A DNA stretch of 64,000 nucleotides from Alviniconcha marisindica (Eukaryota > Mollusca > Gastropoda > Provannidae): positions 405,001 to 469,000 of the forward strand of contig JABMCL010002280.1 in assembly GCA_018857735.1 (NCBI GenBank), written 5' to 3'. The number at the start of each line of letters is the position of its first letter. Within the stretch, counting starts at the first letter, position 1. Below the pieces are notes generated by a model. The model was given only the letters and a program-made list of their open reading frames with translations, had not been told where the DNA came from and made no database searches. Both the position numbers and the translations under genes were made by a program. Positions 36,601-48,400 of this stretch are shown piece after piece.

Positions 36601-39600
36601 TGTGTGTATTTGTTGTGCATTTTCCTTACGTGATCTTTTGGTGGCGTGGGAATTAAAAGAAGGGCTTTACTGAAGGACTTGCTCCAGGTTCTGGATTCTG
36701 GTTCAACATTGGTATTATTTCTGAGAAAAATCTTCAGACATTACAGGTGGTGCAACAGTCATTATTGGCCAGTTTTCAGTCAGAGGATTATGCTAACAAT
36801 CTAGTGCAGTGGTTGTGCCATATGCAGACCACACATGCCCGCACGCACACGCACACATGCACGCATGCACACACATTTGGTAGAAGTGTAGCTCATGTAA
36901 TTAAATACTAGATCTAGAAGCATCGTTTTGCAAACATTTTGTCTGTTCATAATCTTCATACAACTGCTGTGGAAAACCATTTGGCCAGTCAGAACACTGG
37001 CATCAGATAACTGATAACACAAAGTCCTTCAGATGAGGTTATAAATTGAGGTCCCCAGTGTGTGTGTGCTTGCAAAAAGAGTATTGACACATGCTAAAGA
37101 TCCTGTAGTCCGTCACTTGTCGGAGTTTGGTGGATTATGGAAACACCAAAATAACCCTGCATGTGTAAAAAAAAAAAAAAGTAGTGTGATCTTCAGAATG
37201 TTGAAGTTGGATGCTCTACGGAAAATGAAAGTCTGAAAGGAAGCACATTTCAGTCAGCGAGTGATTCATTCATTGAAGGTGATTAAATGTCTGGATAAAT
37301 ACTGTTGGTGCAGAACTGCCTGTGTGCTTAAAAAACAAAAACAAAAAACAATTGCTGTCACATAGTCAGAATATTATTTTCAGAATGATGCTAGATTTAT
37401 TCTGATTTTTGTTGTTGTTGCGTGTGTGCCTCAAGTATGGCTGATTTTTATGCCTGCCATTGACAGCGCCTGCTGGACAACACTCCAGTGGATCACCCGG
37501 ACTACGTCCTGCTGCAGCAGGCATGTCGAGCTATGCATGAGCTGGCCATGAAAATCGGCACCGTGACCGAATCCCAGCATGAGGAGGACATGCAGGAAAC
37601 GCTGAAGAAACTGGAACTGCTCCTGATAACAGATGTGAGTCGCACAGATGCTGCTGGTTTCTGTTGATGTGGTGATTGTTTCAAACAGTATTTGACTTGT
37701 TCATTTTTTGTTGGTGATTGTTTCAAACAGGATATGCTGGTTCATTTTGTGTGTGTGTGTGTTTTTTAAAATATTTTAATGGTGATTGTTTCTAATGGTA
37801 TATGTCTGGTTCATTTTGTTTCAAACAGTATATTTATATATGTCTGGGGTGATTGTTTGAAGCAGTATATGGCTTGTTTTGGGGGGGATTTTTTTGGTGA
37901 TTGTTTCAAACAGTATACATGTGGCTTGTTTATGTTTTTGTTGGTGATTGTTTCAAACAGTATATGGCTTGTTCATTTTTTTGTTTGTCTTTGATGGATT
38001 AGCTAGGTACAGTGATTGTTCTGATTTTTTACATATACTGTGCTACAAAAGTTGGGAAAAGGGTTTCAGCATTGACCTCTATGTCATGTTCTTACCGATT
38101 TTGATGACTTTGATTCATTTTCAAGTTTATCAAAAACTTCTTCTTACTCAGTGTTCCAGAATAGTGGGAAAGCTTAAAACAAGGAGTGAATAATTTGTTT
38201 CCCTATTCCCAGTTTTTAACAGGAGTTCTGGGTGATAGAAGGTGGGCTTTTCAGTTCCAGTCAGCAACAGCTGGCCATTTTTTGTTGCAGTCAGCATCAC
38301 CTGGACTTTTCTGTGGTGGTCAGTGGTAGTTGACCATTCGTTTGCTGTCAGCAGTGGCTGATCCATGATTGATGTCTTGTCTTTTGGTTTGTTTGTCCAG
38401 CTGGTGGCCCCAGAGAGGACGTACATTCGTCACGACATGGTCCAGCTGTTGGTAAGTGGGGTATGTGTCAGCCCTCTTCCCTGCATGCAGTCATGTCTTG
38501 CAAAGGAAAGACTTTGTCTTCTCAAGATGTTTCAGCTATGAACACTGTCCCCTGTCAGTCTGTACAGTGTGTGTGTAGGTGTGGGTGTGTGCGTGTTTGT
38601 GTGTGTGTGTGAGTGTGAGTGCATGTTTGTGCGTGTGCATGTTTGTGTAAGTGTGTGTGTGTGTAAGTGTGTGTGTGTGTGTAAGTGTGAGTGCGTGTGT
38701 GTGTTTGAGTGAACGAGTGTGTGTGTGTGTTTGAGTGTGTGTGTGTGTTTGAGTGTGTGTGTGTGTGTGAGTGAGTGAGTGCGTGCGTGCGTGCGTGCGT
38801 GCGCGCGTGCGTGTGTATGTTCCATAACTATAGTCAGTTACGGTTGAACCCATGCTAATGTGTTGATTATTTGTTGTATGGAATTGATAATAGTCTTTAT
38901 CTCGATGCACATTGTATGTGTTCTGTCATAGTTACGGTCGAACCCAGTGCTAATGTGTAGATGTTAGTTGTTACTGTTGTTGTGTGCACTGTGATCAGAA
39001 CAAGAAGGACCAGTGCTGTGTGTGGCTGTTCTCTGACCTGATGCACATTGTATGTGTTCTGTCATAGTTACGGTCGAACCCAGTGCTAATGTGTAGATGT
39101 TAGTTGTTACTGTTGTTGTGTGCACTGTGATCAGAACAAGAAGGACCAGTGCTGTGTGTGGCTGTTCTCTGACCTGATCATCCTGACGTGTAGATGTTAG
39201 TTGTCACTGTTGTTGTTTGCACTGTGATCAGAACAAGAAGGACCAGTGCTGTGTGTGGCTGTTCTCTGACCTGATCATCCTAACGTGTAGATGTTGGTTG
39301 TCACTGTTGTTGTGTGCACTGTGATCAGAACAAGAAGGACCAGTGCTGTGTGTGGCTGTTCTCTGACCTGATCATCCTGAGCAGCGTCAAACGGAAAAGC
39401 GGCCCAGTCACACGCAAGTCTCCATCATTCTGTGAGTCCCCATTTATCCTCTGGGGTTGTTGTTTGGGAGTAAGTGATGTGTGCAGACAGCCAGTGTGCT
39501 GTAGGCAGGCAGACAGGCAGGCGTGCACACACAAACTGACACACCCACACGTGCACACACAAACACACACGCATGTGCGCATGTGCGCACCTGCCCATGT

Positions 39601-39750
39601 ACACACACACATCACACACACACACCCCACACACACACACACACACATAACACACACACACACACAACACATACACACACACACACACACAACATCACAC
39701 ACACTAACACACACACACACAACACACACACACACACACACACCAACACA

Positions 39751-39811
<61 letters not shown>

Positions 39812-40572
39812 ACACACACACCATCACTGACATGCACAACACACACACACACACACACACCACACACACACTAACACATACTTCTGATGCCATCTGCATG
39901 TCCTTTCCCTTCAAAATGCTTAACTGGACTTTGCTCTCCTGTACAAACTGGCCCCATGCTGCACATTCACGATAACGGAATCATTGCTGTGCTGCTGTCC
40001 TTATCGGATATCAACTGGTTGCGTTGTAGGCACTAGGCTCTAGTTGATACTTTGATGGCTGCATGTGCTGTCACTGTCAGGAATCATTCTGGTGATGACA
40101 GTGTAGCACAAGTCAGGAATCATTCTGGTGGTGACAGTGTAGCACAAGTCAGGAATCATTCTGGTGGTGACAGTGTAGCAACAAGTCAGGAATCATTCTG
40201 GTGGTGACAGTGTAGCAGCAGGTCAGGAATCATTCTGGTGGTGACAGTGTAGCAACAAGTCAGGAATCATTCTGGTGGTGACAGTGTAGCAGCAGGTCAG
40301 GAATCCTTCTGGTGGTGACAGTGTAGCAGCAGGTCAGGAATCATTCTGGTGGTGACAGTGTAGCAACAGGTACAGGTCCCCCTTCCCCTGTCTCATAGGA
40401 TTTTGGTCCCTGCCAGTATCTGTCTGGAGAGAACTCGGTGTTAAGCAACTCAAAGAAATGAATGAAGCCAACAGTAATGAGAGTGAAGAGAAAGAGCAGA
40501 AGGTATTGTCCTAACCTGCAGCCGCTTGAATCAGTAGGCCACCTCTTAAAATGTGATGAACTGTGAACTGAT

Positions 40573-40603
<31 letters not shown>

Positions 40604-43600
40604 GTGTATTGTTTTCTAATTTGCACAGTAAAACTCCTGGGGGACAAGATTTCACGGAGAATATCAAACACAAGGTGTGGCTCAAGGTGGGCCTGGACTG
40701 TCTGGAGATCGTCAAAAGTGAGTCACTGCTTAGCAAACAACTAGTGAGTCACTGCCTAACAAACGACTCTTTCTGTCTGGAGATTGTCAAAAGTGAGTCA
40801 CTGCTTAACAAACAACTAGTGAGTCACTACTTAACAAACAAATCTTTTGGTTTGTCTCTGTTTCCTTGCTGATTCCAATACACAGTATGTTTGTCTTTCT
40901 CAGTTCATTCCTACACATGGTATGTGTTTCTTAGCTCATTCCAGTTCATGGTACGTCTGTGTTTCTTAGCTCATTCCAGTACATGATACGTCTGTGTTTC
41001 TTAGCTCATTCCAGTACATGGCATGCCTCTGTTTCTTAGCTCATTACAGTACATGGTATGTCTGTGTTTATTGGCTCATTCCAGTATATGGTATGTCTTG
41101 TCGTTCTCAGCTCATTGCAGTACATGGTATGTCTGCGTTTTTTAGCTCATTCCAGTAGTGGTGTATGTTTCTCAGCTCATTGCAGTACATGGTATGTCTG
41201 TGTTTCTTAGCTCATTCCAGTACATGGTATGTCTGTGTGTATGAGCTCACCTATTCCAGTATATGGTATGTCTGTTTTTCTCAGCTCACCGCAGTGGTAT
41301 GTCTGTCTTTCTCATCTCATTCCAGTACATGGTATGTTTGTCTTTCTCACCTCATTGCAGTATGTCTGTTTTTCTCAGCTCACTGCAGTGCATGGTATGT
41401 CTGTCTTTCTGATCTCATTCCAGTGCATGGTATGTCTGTCTTTCTGATCTCATTCCAGTACATGGTATGTCTGTCTTTCTGATCTCATTCCAGTACATGG
41501 TATGTCTGTCTTTCTCATCTCATTGCAGTATGTCTGTTTTTCTCAGCTCACTGCAATGCATGGTGTGTCTCTTTCTCATCTCATTCCAGTACATGGTATG
41601 TCTGTCTTTCATCTCATTCCAGTACATGGTATGTTTGTCTTTCTCACCTCATTGCAGTATGTCTGTTTTTCTCAGCTCACTGCAATGCATGGTGTGTCTC
41701 TTTCTCAGCTCATTCCAGCACCCTGAGTCGCAAACCAACCATTGACAAGGAACAAGTGGAAGAGGACCTCCAGACTGTCGGGCAAATCTCAGAACTCTGC
41801 TCACACCTGGCCATTGCGCACCAGGTATTCATCTGACGGAACTGTCATCTGAGTAGTGACTACCCCACTCCTGCTTGTGAACAGACTGGCGTCTGAATGT
41901 TTCTGCTATTTAAACCGTCTGGATATTCTGGGCAGTGGAGTTGAAGGCAATGAAGAAAACGTGTTTAGAGAGGAGAATGCCAAGTTTGACCCAGCTGATG
42001 TTGATGGTGGTGACAGTGACTATCCAAAGAAAGCGTTGAGGAGCTGAACAAACCCAGTGCATTGAGGAGCAGGGGGTGTGGTCATGGGGGGAAAAATGTG
42101 ATGAGGTAGTGGTTGTTGTGGTAGGGGGCAAGGACAACAAGCATAAGATGCCATTGAAGAACAAGCATGTGGCAGTTGCACTTCATCTGCTTCTGATGCT
42201 TCTGTGTGACTCTGTTTCAGGTTAACTGCTGTAATCCTAAACTCTGTGGAAATGGCGAAAAGTGCTGGGCGTGAAAGGGTTAAGCATGCTTACCCGTCTC
42301 TTTTGCAGGCCCTGGAAGATGCGGTCAAAGACCTGAACACCAACCTGAATAAACAGCTGACTGAAGTAACGCTGCGCAGCATGGCATCCGAGTCCAACAA
42401 GCTGGAGTTGCTGGTCACAACTCAGTGAGTGCTTCCATCTTGACTTTCATGAACCTTAAGGGGTCGTGTGCAGAGTCTTCTCCGCGCACGCTGCTGAATT
42501 CCAGTTTGCACCGAATGAGCGTCAGAGAATAAGAGGTTGGTTTAGGGCTGGAACGCTGACATCCCACCAACCACATGGTCACCTCAGGAGGACCAGAGGT
42601 GAGAGGAAAAGGCACCACCTTTTATTGGCAGGCAAGCTGATTTGGCGACAGGTGAGACGGAGACAGAGATGAGAGGAAAAGGCAACACCATTCTACGGCA
42701 GGCAAGGTAGTTTGACCAGAGGTAGACCCTAGAGACAGAGATGAGAGGAAAAGGCAACACCTTTTATTGGCAGGCAGGGTGAGTTGACGACAGGTGAGAC
42801 AGAGATGAGAGGAAAAGGCTACACCCATTCTATTGGCAGGCAGGGTGAGTTGACGACAGGTGAGACAGAGATGAGAGGAAAAGGCTACACCCATTCTATT
42901 GGCAGGCAGGGTGATTTGACGACAGGTGAGACAGAGACAGAGATGAGAGGAAAAGGCTACACCCATTCTATTGGCAGGCAGGGTGATTTGATGACAGGTG
43001 AGACAGAGATGAGAGGAAAAGGCTACACCCATTCTATTGGCAGGCAGGGTGATTTGACGACAGGTGAGACAGAGACAGAGATGAGAGGAAAAGGCTACAC
43101 CCATTCTATTGGCAGGCAGGGTGATTTGATGACAGGTGAGATGGAGACACAGATGAGAGGAAAAGGCTACACCCATTCTATTGGCAGGCAGGGTGATTTG
43201 ACGACAGGTGAGACAGAGACAGAGATGAGAGGAAAAGGCTACACCCATTCTATTGGCAGGCAGGGTGATTTGACGACAGGTGAGACAGAGACAGAGATGA
43301 GAGGAAAAGGCTACACCCATTCTATTGGCAGGCAGGGTGATTTGACGACAGGTGAGACAGAGACAGAGATGAGAGGAAAAGGCTACACCCATTCTATTGG
43401 CAGGCAGGGTGATTTGATGACAGGTGAGATGGAGACAGAGATGAGAGGAAAAGGCAACACCATTCTATGGCAGGCAAGGTAGTTTGAGCAGAGGTAGACC
43501 CTGGAGACAGAGATGAGAGGAAAAGTAAACATGATGCTTAACATCCACAGAAATCATAAGGCTTATTAGGGATGGGTGGCAGATGAGAGGAAAAGGCAAC

Positions 43601-45378
43601 ACCCATTTTATGGCAGGCAAGGTGATTTGATGAGAGGTAGACCTTAGAGACAGAGAGGCGAGGAAAAGGCAACACCCATTTTATGGCAGGCAAGGTGATT
43701 TGACCAGAGGTAGCCCCTTAGAGACAGAGAGGCGAGGAAAAGGCAACACCCATTTTATGGCAGGCACGGGTGATTTGATGAGAGGTAGACCTTAGAGACA
43801 GAGAGGCGAGGAAAAGGCAACACCCATTTTATGGCAGGCAAGGTGATTTGATGAGAGGTAGACCTTGGAGACAGAGAGGCGAGGAAAAGGCAACACCCAT
43901 TTTATGGCAGGCAAGGTGATTTGACCAGAGGTAGACCCTAGAGACAGATGAGAAGAAAAGGCAACACCCATTTTGTGGCAGGCAAGGTGATTTCTTTGCT
44001 GACTGGCATGAAATGTGTGGAGTCTTGCTTTAGCGTCAGAGTAATCTTGTCACACAGCTTTGCGGGTGTGCCAGCTTCGAACTTTATTGTTGGCAGTTTG
44101 ATAGACACCATTCAGGGAAAGTCTGTCGCATTTTTTTGTGATGTCAGCTTGCATTAGGCCCTGCATTAGATTTGATACACACTCACTAATACCACTTTTG
44201 CCTATGCTCACTAATACCACAACAACGACCAAAATCTTTGCAGCCTGCGCAGTAGCGTCAACCATCAACAAAATGATGTTGGCCGCTTTATGGAAGAAGA
44301 AAAAGAAGATATGCCTGGCCTAAGTTCAGGCTCAGAACAGTGCCGGATAGGTAAAGTTGAAAGTCGCTTTGTCTGCAGATGTGTACTGGGTTAGCTGTGA
44401 GTGTTATGATGAAGATGAAACTGCACTGTTGTTGGTAATGCATACAAAAATTGCACGCTGTTTTTAGCTACATTTGTGTGTGTCATTTAAGAAGTCTCGT
44501 TAAAGAGTTTTAGTCTGTGGTAAAACTTCAGATGTTAGTGTTTTCTTTCATCTAAGTTACGTCTTGACCAGTCTTAACATAAATGGTGCAGTTTGACGTG
44601 TATCTGGCTGTTGCTTTTGCTGCTGAAAGTAAACCATGGTTTGGCCCGTTGCTATTGCAGAGAAGGTGTTCTTCAGCTGGAACTGGGGTTTTTGTCTGCG
44701 GAAAAGCGGGCAGCATGGGAAATGGCCTTCACCGATGCTAAGAACAAACTCTGTAAGTAGCGTGTGCCTGGAGGTTGTATTATTGATGGCTGGACTAGTT
44801 TCATTTTCCAATTTCTGTGTCTTTGTTGGCTTGTGTGTGTTAAAGAGAGAGAGAGGGAGAGTGTGCATGTGTGAGTGTGCATGTGTTTGTGTGTGTGTGT
44901 GTGTGTGTTTGTGTGCGTGTGCATGCATATTGAGATTGAGACTGGGTATACTCAAAGGTAATGCAATAACAAGGTACACTATTTTGGTTTCAGCCTTGCT
45001 GACAGACAAGAGGGCCCCAGAGTTCCTGCAACCCCTGCAGATCACTAAAACTCGTGCTGGCATGCAGGTACACCATGTGGCTTCTCTACTGCAGCAACAC
45101 ACACACACACAAACACACACACAAACACACACACACGTGCATGCATGTACACATACAGACACAAAGCACACACAAACATGCATGCATGCATCACCCACGC
45201 ACACACACATGCACATGCACACACACACACCACACACACACACACACACATGCACGCACGCACGCACATGCATGCACATGCACACACTCGCACAGAGTGC
45301 ATGCATGGACAGTCACAGGCACACACATGCATTCATGCTTGCATGTACATACATGCACACAGGCATGCTCACAAACAA

Positions 45379-45425
<47 letters not shown>

Positions 45426-48400
45426 AGGGAACCTTCAGGTTGCCTTCTACCTGGATAAAGCCACATCAGAAGCACAGGCAGTTCTACCTATTGGTGTGTG
45501 TGTGTGTGTGTGTGCTGTTAAATTTTGACCACTTCTTCAGCCATGTTTATGGTCTTTCTGCAGTTTTCCTGTGCGGCCCCCATAGATGGTCTCAACGCGA
45601 GCGGCTTCAGGGACGTGTGGGTGTGCAACAGTGACGGCTATGTTGGTCACATGTGTCTGCTTAGTCTTCAGCCGGAGCCGATCGTCACGCTCAACACGCC
45701 TGTCCCAGGCTGCAACGCTCGCATTCTCTGTATATGCGCTGTGCCGGCTTTCAGTGGCGCATTTCGACGGTAAGAGTCCTGCAAGTTACTTTGCAGGCAT
45801 CCATTCATCTCACACACCTGCATGCATGTACACATACAGAGAAACATTTAACACATGATGAGGATGTACCTCTGGTGGAGTTTCTGTACCTTGTGTTTAG
45901 TCGCATGCCTTTCTAATTTCTGTATTCCAAGCTTTTTCAGCTATTCTCCCCAGTTCCTTCAAACAGAAAATGACCTCAGTGATGCCGTGTATCAGACATT
46001 TACTTGTGATTGGATGAATTTTGCTGCACCCTGATATGACCTTCACTGTTCACTCAGGATTACATTTCAAGTAACAGACTTGCAGTGGGTTGCTGGTTTG
46101 CTATTTTTCTTTCAATCTCCTTCTCCCCACCCCACCCCACCCTCCTTTTTTTTTTTCTCCTTTTTTTTTCATCTGCAAATTTTGTACAATACAAATTTGA
46201 CTGATTTTACCCAAAACAGTGGTACTTCAAGAGTTCTGTGTCCCCCAAAACCCACAAGATTCCGTTCGAGCCTGGAGGTTTGATTAAACTAGACTTGCCC
46301 TGTGTATTCCATCTGACCCATGGCTGTTCCATGGGAGTCTGAAGGTTTGATTGAACTAGACTCGCCCAGTTTGTTCCATCTGACCCATGGCTGTTCCATG
46401 GGAGTCTGAAGGTTTGATTGAACTAGACTCACCCAGTTTGTTCCATCTGACCCATGGTTGTTCCATGGGAGTCGGAAGGTTTGATTGAACTAGACTTGCC
46501 CTGTGTATTCCATCTGACCCATGGCTGTTCCATGGGAGTCGGAAGGTTTGATTGAACTAGACTTGCCCTGTGTATTCCATCTGACCCATGGCTGTTCCAT
46601 GGGAGTCTGAAGGTTTGATTGAACTAGACTTGCCCTGTGTATTCCATCTGACCCATGGCTGTTCCATGGGAGTCGGAAGGTTTGATTGAACTAGACTTGC
46701 CCTGTGTATTCCATCTGACCCATGGTTGTTCCGTGGGAGTCTGAAGGTTTGATTGAACTAGACTTGCCCTGTGTATTCCATCTGACCCATGGCTGTTCCA
46801 TGGGAGTCGGAAGGTTTGATTGAACTAGACTTGCCCTGTGTATTCCATCTGACCCATGGTTGTTCCATGGGAGTCGGAAGGTTTGATTGAACTAGACTTG
46901 CCCAGTTTGTTCCATCTGACCCATGGTTGTTCCATGGGAGTCGGAAGGTTTGATTGAACTAGACTTGCCCTGTGTATTCCATCTGACCCATGGCTGTTCC
47001 ATGGGAGTCGGAAGGTTTGATTGAACTAGACTTGCCCAGTGCATTCCATCTGACTCATGGCTGTGGATGGTTGTCTCACAGGCGCAGTAGTCAGAAAGGC
47101 CGCACGCCACGAACTATCGGAGACCGCGAGCAGCGTCCCCTCATACAGGTGGAGTGTCCGGAGCAGGAAGAAGGGGAGGAAGAGGAGAGACCGACCGCGC
47201 CGGAGAGACGGAGAAGAGTGGTACGAGGTGGCAGCAGATCGCGGGAGCGCTCCGGAAAGAGGGACGATGAGAGGGAGGAGGAGGAGGCTGACAACATCGA
47301 AGAAGGTTACCAGTCTGACTCCGAGACCAGCGATGATGACGATGATGATGACGACACCATGCCCTTCATGAGAAACAATGACCTCTATGTGGGAGGTTAG
47401 TGATGATGATGTTGGTGGTGATGATACTGTTAGTTGTTGTAGATGATGTGAGAGAATTTTGACAGGGGAGAGGACGTGTGTTTTGAGTCAAAGATAATAA
47501 GTGCTTTTATGGGGGGGGGGGGGGGGAAGTTCCTGAATGGGTTTGTTTGACTTTATTTGCACTTTCAGGTTTAACACTCACTGCCTCCGGGGTGGGCTGC
47601 TGGGATTTCATCCATTATTGGACTTACAACTTTTCGTTGTCTAGATCTTCACATGATTATAGTACTTCCCTTTGCCTGATTTGGTGAGCTTTTATCCCAC
47701 ATGACGTTATTGAAGCCTGACTGCCAGAACCAAGTATCTTTATTGACTATAAATGTAATATGTGATAGGGACAACTGTGGTAAAAAAATCTTGACATTAT
47801 CTGGAACCTTAATTTTGGATTTCCTCTGCTTCTGTTTTATTGAGATCTTTCCAGCTTTTGCACGATGAAAAGCTGTGGCTGTGAGATAGCGCTAGCATAA
47901 ATTGTATCCGTGACCTTGACTTGGCTTCAAGGTCATCTCAAGGATAATGAAAGGGAAGAAAGGGGTGAAGTGCTTTTGTGCTCTCTGTGAGCCAGTTTGG
48001 CCTAGCTGTAAGGCATTAGGCTGGTAAGCAGAAGGACCTTAGTTCGATTCCACTTTGTCTCTCTAGTTTCTTCAAAAGTTGCGGTCTGTGGACACTGTCT
48101 TGCGGCTTTGTCCTTCACATTTAATGAAGCATTAAATGAAAGCTGCCCATCTTAATGCAGGAGTCGTTCCGGTGGTGTAGCGCTGGGTATAGTCTCCCTC
48201 TTCCCCCACCTCCTGGAATCTCAGTCCCCGCCAGTGCCTCTTCGGAGGCGACTCGGCTTTGAACAAGTTTCACCAACCAACCTGTTGCCTTCCTCAGCTT
48301 TCCACCATGGCCTTCTGGACATGCATTTTGTTGTGGGTATATTTAGTTGTCTCTGTCCATTTTGCTTTGGAGCATTAGTGCAGTGAGCACACTGTGCTGT

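Larger units (their letters stand above)
39432..40648 (+). other. ARHGEF17: Intron 9 with (CA)n and SINE-derived array
   Basis: CA microsatellite at about 39525-39885, a 40-bp tandem array derived from SINE sequence at about 40075-40370, and (GT)n at 40574-40607. Its 3' boundary is uncertain: the better acceptor motif (TTTGCACAG) ends at 40628, but only an AG at 40648 joins in frame with exon 9. Confidence 0.7.

Noticed and set aside
39314..39975. Long His/Thr frames after exon 9
   Set aside because: Only the first ~34 codons are exon 9; the rest is the (CA)n tract read past the donor.
42622..43482. 256-codon minus and 232-codon plus frames
   Set aside because: 66/72-bp units (multiples of three) without stops inside intron 12; pure repeat translation.
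44557..45528. 249- and 263-codon frames
   Set aside because: Mixture of exon 13 antisense or out-of-frame sequence and CA/TGCA microsatellite.
47983..48060. tRNA gene
   Set aside because: A and B boxes are present but the acceptor stem does not form and the sequence continues as a SINE body shared with other copies.
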